NCBI GenBank assembly: GCA_027604705.1
Contig: JADHYV010000153.1
Coordinates: forward strand, 1 to 20,620
DNA: 20,620 bases
Origin: Allomyces arbusculus
Taxonomy: Eukaryota > Blastocladiomycota > Blastocladiomycetes > Blastocladiales > Blastocladiaceae
Direction of reading: 5' to 3'
Part shown: positions 9,192-19,526 of the stretch, one piece after another
Position numbering within the stretch: the stretch's first letter is position 1
How the letters are laid out: every line of letters begins with the position of its first letter
The notes under the pieces: generated by a model
Told to the model about the DNA's origin: nothing
The model's database searches: none
The model's input: only the letters and a program-made list of their open reading frames with translations
Made by a program: the position numbers and the translations under genes

Positions 9192-12100
9192 TTACCAACG
9201 GCGCTGGAGGTGCTTCTTGGCCGCGGCCTCGGCCGCCATTCGGTAGAGCACGTCGAGCTCGCCCGACTCAGCACACATGTGGTAGAACGCGCCATCGCCC
9301 CGCTGCAGCAACTCGAGCGGCGCGCCCTCCTCGATCACACGGCCGTGATCCAATACGACCACACGATCAAAGTCGATGATCGTCTTGGTGCGGTGCGCAA
9401 TACACAGCAGCGTTGCCTGGCCAAACTCGGGCGACTCGCGAATCGTCGCCTGGATTTTCGCGTCTGACTGGCCATCAATCGACGCGGTCGCCTCGTCGAG
9501 GACAATAATCTTGGACCCGCGCAGCAACGCGCGCGCAATCATGAGCAGCTGCCGCTGCCCGACCGACAACGATGACGCGTTCTCCTGCACCTCCATGTCG
9601 AGCGTGAGCGGCGTCGTGCCACACTGTACGCGGTCGAGCGCACGCTGCACGACCTCGTCCGAGAACTCGTCAAAGATATCGAGGTTCGACCGCACCGTGC
9701 CCTTGAAGCAGACCGGTTCCTGCGGAATAATCGTCAACCGCGACCGCAAGTCAGCAAGCGCGATTTGGCCAATGTCGACGCCGTCAATCACGATCCGGCC
9801 GGCCTCGCACGCGAGGAACCGGAACAGCGCCAGCGTGAGGGAACTCTTGCCGGCGCCCGTCCGGCCGAGAATCGCGGTCCGCTCACCGGGGCGCACCGTG
9901 ATCGTCACGTCCTGCAGGATCGGCGGCAGGTCGCGGCGGTACCGGCACGACACGTTCTGGAACTCAATTTGCCCGTGCTGCGGCCAGTTGTGCGGGACCG
10001 GCAGAAGCTCGGCGGGTTCATCGGCCTGCTCAATGACGGGCGCCGCGGGCGCCTCGATATCAGTGGCCGCCGCTGCGGGCTGTTCGGGCTGCGCGACCAT
10101 GGCCGAGACCTGCACGAGTTCCTGGACCTCGGGCGTGTGCTTCAACCGTGCTCCCGGCTCGTGCGGCAGGTGCAGGTACTCGCCGATTCGCTCGACGGCG
10201 TTGAGATTGATTTCGAGCATCGACCATCCGCGAATCAGCCACACGACGGAACTCGAGAAGATGAGCGCGTACGAGAGCGTGAACCCGGCAAGACCGCCGT
10301 CGAGCCGGTCGAGCGACATCAAGATGGCAAGCCCCGTGCACAGAATGACGAGCGAGTCGGCAAAGCCCGTGCGCTGCGACATCCACCGGTTCAGACCGAT
10401 CTGGGCGTAGAGCATGCGGAACGTGTTGTCGGCACGGCGCCAGAGCACCTTGACGAACCGGTCTTCGGAGCGGTACGCGCGAATCGCAGACGCACCGGCA
10501 ATCGACTCTTGGAAGTGCGAGAAGAGGGGCGATTGGTGGGTCGACATGACACGCTTAATTTCACGGGTCGAGATCAGATAGTAGTTGGCAATTGACCTAT
10601 TGATGAAAAGTCGGGGCAAGGTGAGCTGATACTTTGAGAGCGATTGCCTGGGAGTCAGGTAGAGAACAACGGACCAGTAGAGGTAGAACAGGAACGGGAT
10701 CGCGATGAGGAACGGCGGCACGACAAACCCGACGAGGGCAATCTCCATGAACATGCCGACGCCCGAGCGCACAAAGGCGGCAAGCGACATCATGATACCG
10801 TTGTCGATCGAGCCCTGCGAGGTGGAAAGAGCGTCAGTCCACATCTTTTGACCCTCGACGATGCAATATCAGCGCGTACCATATCCGCCGAGAATCGGTT
10901 GGTGATGCGGCCGTTGGGCGTCGCATCGTACCACGACACGGGTGCGCGCAACACACTCACAAGCAGCCCGTCGTGCATCGTGCGCGAAGCCGTCATCGAC
11001 CCGTGGAATCGGAAGTAGCTGGTAGCAAACTGGACGAGCACCGAGACGAGGCCAATGACCGAGTAGATCGACAAATAAAAGTTGACGTCCACGACATTCT
11101 CGAGCACCTCCACAAACGCGGCCACCGCCGACGCGGCCATGGCCGCAAACGCCGTGATACCCGACACATCCGCGTCATCGTCGTTGACCGCGGGCGTCAG
11201 CGAGTACTGCTTGGCCCAGACACGCAGCCAGTTATCAGACCCCATTTGCAGCAGGTACGTGAGCACGGTCAGCGACAGGAAAGTCGTCCAGAACGGCCAC
11301 CCGCCCGACGCGACGAAGTAGAGCTTGTAGACGGCAAAGTCGACACTGCCATTGCGCTTAGCCTCGACCGTGTTGGCGGCCGTCCCTCGCTTGTCCGCGA
11401 TCTGAGCCTTTTTCGGTGCAGTCGAATTGGCCGCGGACCCTTCCGTGGACGCCGTCATGGACGTGGTCTCGTCCTCGGGCACGGCGTTGAACAGCTTGGC
11501 CTCCTCCGAGTCGCCGAGTTGCTCGAGCACCGACGCGCGGTCACCTTGCGCGACAATACGACCATCGCGCACGACCACGATGAAATCAGCCTTGGCCGCC
11601 GCGAGCGCGACCGAGTGGCTGATCAAGATGCGCGTGTGCCCGTCAAGCAAGCCCGTAATACTCTCATCAAACACCTTGCGCGCCGTGGGCGCGTCAAGCG
11701 CCGAGAGCACGTCGTCAAACAGGTACACGTCGGCGCCCGAGTAGGTCGCGCGCGCCAAGTTGAGTCGCTGCTTTTGCCCACCACTGAGAACAATCCCGCG
11801 TTCACCGACCTGCGTCTTGTCGCCGCCGGCCAGGACCTCGAGGTCGCGGGCGAGCGCACAGGCTTCAATCACTTGCGCGTACCAGTCCTCGTCGTAGGGC
11901 GCGTTGAACGTAATGTTGTTGCGAATCGTCGCGTTCATGAGCCACGGGTTCTGCGAGACGTAGGCGACGCCTTCCGTCGGCATGTGCACTTGGCCTGACT
12001 CGCGGTGCATTTCGCCGAGAAGACCGTGCAGCAGCGACGACTTGCCCGACGCCGTGAGACCCACAATCAGCGACAGCTTGCCCGGCGGGAAAGTCACGTT

Positions 12101-14446
12101 CAGATCGCGCAAGTAGAAGGGTTCGCGCGCGGCGAGCGTCGAGGCAGCGAGCGTCGAGGCGGCGCCCGATGACGGCGCAGCAGAACGGGCTTGGCCAGCG
12201 GCGAGGGTGTTGTCGGCATTGTTCGAGTCGGGCTCGACGTCCCACGAGAGCGTCGCGTTCGTGAACCCAACTTGCGCGTGGTCAATGACCTTGGGCTTGC
12301 CGGCGCCGATGGTCTTAGGGAGCTCGGCCGATGAGTCACGGAACGTGCCGTAAGCCGACGACGCGGCCGACGCGGCAGCAAGTGTCTGGTCCGACTCGGG
12401 CGTGGTGATGGCCGTGCGCACAGGGGCAGGCACCGTCTTACCATGCCCAATCGACTCGAGAATCTGGTCGCGGAGCGGGTGCTCGATGAAGTAGTCGAGA
12501 TCGACATTGTCGTCAAGGAATGCCTTGATACGGCGGTACGACACACGCACTTCAAAGAACTGCGTGATGCGGAACGCCAAGTCGTCGACGGGACCCGAAA
12601 GCGCGCGGAACAGAGCAATCGCCGTGAAGCAGAGCGTCGCATCGAGTTCGCCACCCTGCAGCTTCGAGAACGACAGGAACGTGACGAGCGAGACGATGAT
12701 CAAACTCGACGTGTACATGGCATTGGTCACGGCCTGGATCAAGAAGTACTTGCGCAGCCGCTGCAACTCAGTAGCGCGCGACGCCTCGACACGCTCGTGG
12801 AACTTCTCCTCCCACGCCATGAACTTGATCATGCGCATCGACACGAGCATCTCGTTGATGCGCGCCATGCGCTGGTCAGATGCCTCCATGACGGCCCGCT
12901 GCAGCGTGTACATTTGCTTGGTGAGCCACGACTGTACGGGCACGAGCGTGAGCAGCACGGCAATCCCGACAAAAGCCGACCACCCGAGCACCATGTAGAG
13001 CGAGACAACCGAGATCACGACGCGCAGCGGCGTTGTCAGCAGACTGTCGCACCAGCAGAGCCAAATGTGCACACGGCCCGCGTCGGTCGAGAACAAATTG
13101 GAAATCTTGCCCGCCGCCGATGAGGCCTTGCGCGTCAAGACCTTCAAGTAGAGCTCAGTGATGAGCACCCCGCGTGCGCGGAACCCAGCACGCGTGCCGC
13201 AAAAGGCGCCGCGCGACTCGAACAGGTTGTTGATGTTGGTGAACAGGAACATGGAAAAGACGAGCACATAACCCTCGATCATGGTCGTCTCGTCGGTGCG
13301 GTGCTCAATGTACGAGACTAGAGCAATATAAAGGCAGTGCGGTCAGCGACGAATCACACAGGAATGTTGCGGCTGTCACGAAGACCATACCAATCTTGTT
13401 CAAGAAGAAGGGCCCCGTGAACGACAGGAACGCCGCGATAATGCCGCAAATGACCTGTGTGACCACGAGCGGAGCAATCGTGAGCCCGAGCGAGGCGCCA
13501 AACGACCAGCCCTTGTCGCGGTAGTCCTGAAACTTGCTCCACGAGCTAACGACGGAATTCGGTCAGCAGTCGAATTGGCATGTGACGAGAGAGATGGCGT
13601 CAACGCACGTCTGGGCACGGTCATCCTTGATCAGCTCCCACACGTCCGGGTCTTCAATGTGCTTCTTAGTACCACGACGCAGCAGCGGGTTGAGCCAGCT
13701 GTAGGTGACCCACCGCGAGAACCACGACGCCTGGCCCTCCAGCGACGGCAAGTACTCGCCTGGACCCGCAAAACGCGAGTCAAAATACTCTTCGAAGCGG
13801 TTCAGGATCATGTGCGCCTCCCAGACGGAGAGAAGCGCGAGAAGCGCGACATTGGCCGCCCACAGGTACCAGACCAGTCCGGTCCCCGGGTTGAGAGCGC
13901 ACACGATAAAGGCCAGCAGAAAGACGGGCAGCGTGTATACGTGCGAGTCGACGTTGGCCGTGCCAAGCGTAAACGCAAAGACGGCAACCTGATGGCGCGG
14001 GAGCGAGGAAGGAAGGGGCCATGAGGTAAGCAACCCGTTCGACTGATTCACGGAAATCAAAAGAGGAAAAGGGGGATCAGGGAAAGGAGAGCAGCATGCG
14101 CACGTACCCAGACGGCCGTCTGCACAATCAGCAAATCGCTTGCGGCTGTCCACGCCAGCAGCTGCAGCCATTCCACGGCGAGCAGAGCGACCGCCGCGGT
14201 AATGAGCGCGATCTTGGTCCAGCGCACCCATGCCGAGTCGGTCGGGTAGTCGCCAGCAAATTGCACGTCAATGGGCTCGAGGTTGTTGGCGTCGTCGGCG
14301 ATGGGCGTGTAGCCGTTGCGCTTTTGGTAGCGAGTGCGCAAGTAAAGAGGGATAGCAATGGCCAAATAGACGGCGGGCAACGTAGTGCCGACGAGTCTGG
14401 CGACAGATTGGAGCGGCGCAGTCAGGTCACGATCAGCGACGGGCAT
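9192..14446 (-). CDS. ABCC/MRP-type full-length ABC transporter
   Basis: ATP-driven exporter of the ABCC subfamily (MRP/Ybt1/Yor1 relatives), which usually move conjugates, organic anions or drugs across the plasma or vacuolar membrane. Proposed exons: 14446-14108, 13988-13609, 13545-13391, 13317-10880, 10814-10675 and 10596-9192 (1,618 aa). Introns are 119, 63, 73, 65 and 78 nt with donors GTACGT, GTGCGT, GTATGG, GTACGC and GTCCGT; the last is in frame and less certain. Order: N-terminal membrane segments typical of long ABCC proteins, first membrane domain, NBD1, linker, second membrane domain, NBD2. NBD1 has Walker A GLTASGKSS (711-719), LSGGQ (802-806), Walker B VYLFDD (822-827) and His859. 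NBD2 has GRTGAGKSS (1395-1403), Gln1443, LSVGQ (1494-1498), IIVLDE (1514-1519) and His1552. NBD1 has Asp where NBD2 has catalytic Glu, the usual ABCC asymmetry. The start is the first ATG in frame, at 14446. Substrate cannot be told from sequence. Confidence 0.94.
10597..10674 (-). other. Probable in-frame 78-nt intron in the ABC transporter
   Basis: The frame stays open through this segment, so it could be read as 26 extra residues. Removing it joins ...FLFYLYW to SIANYYLISTREIKR and restores the length seen in other ABCC proteins at this membrane helix (compare [22 protein letters not shown] of human MRP1). It begins GTCCGT, ends ATAG, and its size fits the other introns of the gene. The donor is weak, and the only clear CTGAC lies far from the acceptor. 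A shorter intron, 10632-10597 (36 nt, donor GTATCA), is an alternative but leaves extra residues. Confidence 0.62.
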
Positions 14447-16163
14447 GGATAGCCAGGGCAATCAAGGGTTGGAGGAGCGAGCGAACCCTTGGACAAAGCA
14501 CGGCTCGAGATGGCCGTCGGGCCCCACGGCGCGCACGGGCCACTCGACGAGGCGGCACGAGTCGGCCTGGACCATGGCGGTGGCAGCGTCGCGCAGGAGG
14601 TGGAGCTGGTGCAAATCGGCTGGTGGTTGGATCGATGGGCCGTAGCTGGCAGCTTGCAGCGAAATTGGAGCCGGTCGGTCGCGTTGCTCGCGTCGTTTCA
14701 AGCAAGGCACCCGCGTGTGCTCGTCGACGTCGACGTCCTGCGCAAACGAGCTTGTCGGTGCGGTTGGGATTCTGCTCGACGGTCGATGGCGGAGGGCCGG
14801 AGAGAGGGAGCGCCGTTGACGTTGGCTGTGCCGAAGTGCCAGGCAGCAGAGCGGAAGAAGGGCCGACCGTGCAGACCGTGCACCGCGCGTCGGCCCGTTT
14901 CCACAGAGTCCACGGCGAGAAAAAGGAAGGCCGCCAGGCACCTGCTGGGACAAATCGGATCACATGCGTGTGGCATCCACGTGGGTCGGGCCCTCGACCG
15001 GGCGCGTGCGTTTCAGCTCTGGCCTCTGATCACGAAAGCGCCGAAGTTTCAGCCGCGGCTTCGCAGATGTGTCAGCGTTGAAGATAGACGCATGATTGTG
15101 ACTTGCAATCAGTGCATTTGAAGCTGATTTTGCTCTCATCTACGCTCATTCGCGCTCATCCCATTCGTGCTCATTTGCTTGCTAACTGTCTCTTTGCCCG
15201 CGCCCGCTCCTCCCCTCCGTGACCATTCTCGCCACTCAACTCTCTATGCGTGCTGTCCGCGACGCGACTTGATGCAACCGCCCGCAATTCTACTGGGCGC
15301 CTGGCTCCAGTGGTTTGAGACGGCCATGACATGTGCCAGTTGGAGTGTGGACCGCCTCCCGTCCTTTGCATGTCCCTTCGCTGCCGATTCTCGGCCGCCC
15401 TGCACAACCATGGCCCCAACCGTGCGCGTCGTGCTGTCCCTTGGACCATGTGTGCCCGTGACGCGTCCTGGGGCAATTTGAATCATCGCCCGGGTCGGGA
15501 GTTGGTCCTGGAATTGGCTCTCTGAACTTTATCCGCGCGCATGTCCCTGCCGCTTCTCCATCCTTTGGACTGCCCTGCCCTGACTCTGGATTCAAATGCG
15601 GTTGTACGATTTGTACGCGAGAGAACGACGACATCGACGACAAGATGGCGACGCGGTTGTAATGGACTGCTGTCACACTCGCGGAGGGCGAAAAGCTCGC
15701 GGTGGTGCGCACGACATAATTTGCGAGCGCGTGATGCGTTACCGCTCGGCGAGTGCGACTTGCCTTGCTCACAACGTGTGCGAGCAGCGTGGCCCGACCG
15801 CAGTTGCCGCGCGCAGTCGGCGTGTGGTGTGGGATGCACCAGCCGTCGCAATGGCGCTCTTGGCCAGCCTTGGACAAAAACGCGCGACGCGTCTGTGCGA
15901 CTGCGGCGGTTTGGTGGCCACCGCACAGCGCCCCCTCACTTTGCTGGACCGCGCCGCCCTCTCTCGTCGCTTGCAACGCTCCGGGCCAACAGACAAGGTT
16001 GGATGGGACGCTGGGTGACCCATCGACGCTCTGCGGATTCCGCAGCCACATTTGCTTTTTGGCCCCGCGTTCTCGCCCACGACCAGCGGCGACGCCGCCG
16101 CTGCTGCGGACCGCCCTCCACCCCCGCCCACGCACGGACCAGGCCTCGCACGCTTCTGCCTCG
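14447..16163. other. Divergent promoter region between the transporter and the 16297 gene
   Basis: About 1.7 kb. Open frames run on both strands (for example 14489-15121 + and 15290-16207 -) but overlap each other and carry no family motif or start signals. It includes an E-box CACGTG at 14978-14983 and a cluster of GCTCAT motifs at 15144-15174. It probably serves as upstream DNA for both flanking genes. Confidence 0.5.
15144..15174 (+). repeat. Cluster of three GCTCAT motifs
   Basis: GCTCAT occurs at 15144-15149, 15154-15159 and 15169-15174, preceded by a related CTCTCAT at 15133-15139. The spacing of the exact copies is 10 and 15 bases, all in one orientation. This could be a cluster of factor binding sites or a small local duplication. 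Confidence 0.55.
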
Positions 16164-16171
16164 TATATAAA
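16164..16171 (+). promoter_or_regulatory. TATA box of the 16297 gene
   Basis: TATATAAA lies 126 bases before the ATG at 16297 and is followed at once by an ACGCG motif. The predicted leader of about 100 bases is CT- and CA-rich. Confidence 0.75.
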
Positions 16172-16296
16172 CGCGTTGCGCGCCCGCTCACCGTCTCGAC
16201 TCGCCACCAGTTTGCTCCGAACAACGAACCGGCCCTGCCCTAGAGTGCACCAGCCTCCCAGCTCCTCCCATCACCATTACCACCACCAAGTCCACC

Positions 16297-17130
16297 ATGC
16301 TCGCCGCTGCTGCTCCACCATCGCCCGGGTCGACGCGGTCCAACAGTGCTGCATCGCCGCTCATCAAGTCGCCGACCATCAAGCACGCGTCGTCGCCGAA
16401 CCTTGGCGCGCGCGCCCTCGCCGCCGCGCGTCGCGGCCTGCCGCGCCTCCACCTCCCGAAATGGGCCGCGATCGGGTCGACCAGCAAAGACGCGCACCAC
16501 GGCGCACCCATCCCGTCGCCGCCCGACTCGGACGCGTCCGACTCGGAGCCCGAGCAGCACGGCGGCACGCGCAGCAAGTCGCGCACCGCCAAGCACGCCG
16601 AGTTTGAGCCTGCCAAGGCATTGCAGTCGCTGCACACCGACTTTGATTGGCAATCTCCGTCCTCGTCCTCAACCGCACCCGACGCGTCCGCCGAACGCGG
16701 CGTCGTGATTCGCACCTCGGCCGCGAAACCCGCCATCGCCCCGCCGTCCCCCACGCCCTCATCCTGCCCGAGCTCGCCCGACCTCGCCGCGACCCGCCCG
16801 ACACGCCGCGTCCAGTTCGCCCCCTCGCCGCCGACCGTGCATTTCGTCGACCCTTGCTTTGACCGCACGCGCGACGACCCGAACACGCACCACCGCCGTG
16901 GACAGCGCGCGATGCGGCTCACGTTCCGCGACCTGGCTGAGCTGCTGGCGTTGCGGTCGGTCTTGCGCGCGCAGCACGCGCGCGCGCACGCGCCGGGACA
17001 CCCGATGCCCGCGACGGGAATTTGTGACCATTCTGTGTGCGGGTGCGGGGCGGTCGTGAAGGACGTCGACGTGCCGGCGGCCGTGGCGCGCGCGGTGCCG
17101 AGTTTGCTTGAGATGGAGGTTGGCGCGTGA
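16297..17130 (+). CDS. Hypothetical Ser/Pro-rich protein with RVxF-like motif
   Basis: Single exon, 277 aa, with strong context (TCCACCATG) and a TATA box upstream. I do not recognise the family. Residues 1-165 look disordered, with many Ser-Pro sites (SPLIKSPTIKHASSPN) and an acidic patch DSDASDSEPE at 78-87. Residues 170-186, RRVQFAPSPPTVHFVDP, form the best conserved-looking block; RRVQF fits the RVxF consensus by which regulators dock to protein phosphatase 1, so a phosphatase-targeting role is possible but unproven. Residues 207-232 suggest a helix (MRLTFRDLAELLALRSVL). Near the end, GICDHSVCGCG (241-251) has three closely spaced cysteines and a histidine that could bind a metal. No signal peptide or membrane segment. 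Third codon positions are strongly GC, like the confident genes. It converges with the sterol reductase, the two stop codons being 414 bases apart. Confidence 0.75.
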   Translation: MLAAAAPPSPGSTRSNSAASPLIKSPTIKHASSPNLGARALAAARRGLPRLHLPKWAAIGSTSKDAHHGAPIPSPPDSDASDSEPEQHGGTRSKSRTAKHAEFEPAKALQSLHTDFDWQSPSSSSTAPDASAERGVVIRTSAAKPAIAPPSPTPSSCPSSPDLAATRPTRRVQFAPSPPTVHFVDPCFDRTRDDPNTHHRRGQRAMRLTFRDLAELLALRSVLRAQHARAHAPGHPMPATGICDHSVCGCGAVVKDVDVPAAVARAVPSLLEMEVGA

Positions 17131-17544
17131 ATGGTTTGGGTTGGGTGGAGCGTTTGGCTTTCCTGGGACGGGACGAGAAAAAGTTTTTGGGCGTGTGCTA
17201 TACCCCCGCGCATTGCGTTCCGCGATTGCGACATGTATATAGATACGGAGCCAGTTTTGAAGCGGCCGGTTGTCGCGCCGGCCGCGATTGGAAGAAAAGC
17301 TTTTGACTTGCGTGAGTTCATTTCTTTCGAGTGGAGAGCGTGAGTGGACAGTGAAGAAGGAAACTGATGCAACCTGATCTTAAAGAACACGGCAGCCAAC
17401 AAGCAGCAAAAATGAGCAAACCAAGCCCTTCGACGAGACAACGACAACAGCAAAATTGCAATGTGTTGGTTCTCTACAAACGTTCAACGGCAACGACCAC
17501 GACCACTCGACCTCGACTGCGGCACGACACAACAACGACCCTGT
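17131..17544. other. Convergent 3' intergenic region
   Basis: It separates the stops of the 16297 gene and the sterol reductase and should hold both 3' UTRs. A TATA-like ATGTATATAGATACGG at 17233-17248 leads to no gene in this space. AC-rich repeats (ACGACAACAGC, ACGACCACGACCAC) occupy 17440-17530. Confidence 0.55.
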
Positions 17545-19526
17545 TCACGCCCGGGCGTTTTTGTTGACCTTGTCCCAAATCTCCGGCAGGCGCTCGCCAC
17601 AGTTGAAGCGGTCGCGCACCTTGTCGTAGAGCTCGTGGTCGAACATCTCGCGGAACTCGCCGCGAGACATCATCGTGTCAGCGTAGAGAGCTTGGTAGCC
17701 TTGAACGCCGCGCACAAACTTTTCGATCACCTGCAAACTGCGCTCATGATGGAATTTCAACGACTTTGGCACGCCGTAGGCTCCAATGTCGCAATAACAC
17801 TGCTCTGCCGGGTGCGGGGGAGTGAGCGATCCGGCGGGCGTGGTCACTTCTTGCGGCGGGTAGGCCGACTCGTCCGAGTTCAACACCGCGACCGCAGGCA
17901 CTTCACCGCGCTCAGCGAGCAAGTTCTTGGGCGGCGAGAGCATGCGCATCGGGCAAAGCCAGAGCGGGTAGACCTCGAGCTCGTCGTGGAACAAGTCGAG
18001 CGACTCCTTGAGCGTCGAAATCGGCACGAGCAAGTCCTGCGCGGCGTGCTTGGTCTCCCAGAGCACCTTGAGCTTGCCTGTCGTGGTCATCTTCAAAATC
18101 GAGATCTTGGGCGTGCCGATCCACGCGATAAAGTACCGGTACCACCACGAGTTGCCCGAGGGCACAATGTCCTGGATTTCCCAGAAGATTGACCGCGTGT
18201 GCCGGTGGTAGTAGTCGCGCAGCGGCAGGTACTCGATGGCGTGCGGCGTGCCGGCAGGGCGCTTCAGGAACGAGGCGACGTGCGTGAAGAACTAATCGAG
18301 GTCAATAATGGTCGTGAGTGCCGACTCTCTCAGCAAAACGCGCAAGCGATCCCTCGACACGTACCCACGGCTTGTACCAGCGCGAGAGCACATTGAGCGT
18401 GGCGCCCTTGGGCACGGTACTCGCGAGCTTGCCGACCATGACGACACCCGTCTCCTTCGAGTACATCAACTCCTCGACAAAATCGTTTTTGTTGTCGCGC
18501 GACGCGCGCTCAAACACCTCGACACACTCCTGCTGCGTGTGGCACGGAATGTACTCGATCTGAACGTAGGGCTTGGCGCGAATCAGCTTGATCTCGGCGG
18601 CGACCAAGAACCCAATCGTTCCGTGCGACCACGGGATCGTCGCAAACAGCTCGGGCTCGTGGTCCTTGTCGCAGTAGACCACATCGCCGTTGGGCAGCAC
18701 AATTTCGAACGCCGTGCACGTGTGCTGGAAGAGGCCGTACTTGTGCGACGACGTCTCGATCCCGAACCCGTTGATCAGGCCGCCGACCGTCAGGTCGTCG
18801 AGTTCCGGCAGGACTTGCAGCGACCAGCCCTTCTTGATGAGCTCGCGCGAGAGACGGCCCATGTTGCAGCTACAGAGCCCCGAAAGTTGCAGCACATGAG
18901 TGTTGGCTCGAATTCGACAAATTTCAAAAAATGCAGACGTACCCGGGCTCGACGCGCACCACTTCGCGCTCCTCGTCAATCTCAATAATATCGCGCAGCG
19001 CGTGCACCTCGACTCCACCCCAGTGCTTCTTGTAGATACCGGCCTTCATCGACATGGCCAGGAACCCGGGCCGCGCCGTGCACAGACGAGTCGCGCCCGC
19101 AGCCACCAACTCGCGGATCTGGCGCTGCACGTTGGCGACGCGCGCAGCGTGAATCTGCTTGCGCAGCGTGGCGTCGCCGACGGGCGGCATTTGCAAGTCA
19201 AACATCCAGTCGCGCAGGGCCTCAACGGCATCCCAGGCAATCGACGCGGGCGCGACAAAGATGGTCGCAAAGATGCCGCGGTTGTAGGTGACAAAGTCGG
19301 CAGCCAGGTCGAGGAAGGGCGCAAGCAGCGGGCCCGTGATACGGCCATTGGCGAGGGCCTTGAGCACGGCGCCGGCCTTGCCGAGCGTCCAAACGGTCGC
19401 ACCAAACAGCGGCGTCGCGAGCGCAAAGAAGGTCTGCACGCCGAGCAGCGCCAGGCCTCGTGGCGACAGCAAAAAGGGTCGCACGTGCGTCGCCACCGGG
19501 CGCGCTTCCTTGGAGAGAGTCCCCAT
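17545..19526 (-). CDS. DHCR24-like delta(24)-sterol reductase (FAD-dependent)
   Basis: Related to animal DHCR24 and plant DIMINUTO/DWF1, membrane-bound FAD enzymes that reduce (or in plants isomerise) the sterol side-chain 24 double bond, normally in the ER. Exons 19526-18943, 18869-18365 and 18291-17545 give 611 aa; both introns are 73 nt with GTACGT donors. The FAD domain has LPELDDLTVGGL (215-226), IETSSHKYGLFQH (232-244) and PWSHGTIGFLVAAEI (274-288), nearly identical to human DHCR24. The C-terminal half keeps LRDYYHRHTRSIFWE, YPLWLCP, CDIGAYG and LYADTMMSRGEFREMFD. Compared with the 516-aa human enzyme it has a longer N-terminus with two hydrophobic segments (about 24-48 and 85-101), and a roughly 25-residue Pro/Thr-rich insertion before CDIGAYG. 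The start at 19526 is the ATG nearest the conserved part; a longer frame upstream is Ser/Arg-rich and looks non-coding. Ergosterol synthesis does not require this step, so the true substrate is open. Confidence 0.94.

Noticed and set aside
9376-10410. A 344-codon plus-strand frame
   Set aside because: It lies antisense to the best conserved part of the ABC transporter (second membrane domain and NBD2) and shows no family motif; it is a shadow of that gene. The plus-strand frames at 10973-11998 and 12443-13123 are rejected for the same reason.
14489-15121. A 210-codon plus-strand frame in the transporter upstream region
   Set aside because: Low-complexity Arg/Ala/Cys composition, overlapping frames on the other strand, no start signal and no domain.
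15290-16207. A 305-codon minus-strand frame upstream of the 16297 gene
   Set aside because: Frames on both strands are open here, the product has no recognisable motif, and it would read straight through the TATA box and leader of the 16297 gene.
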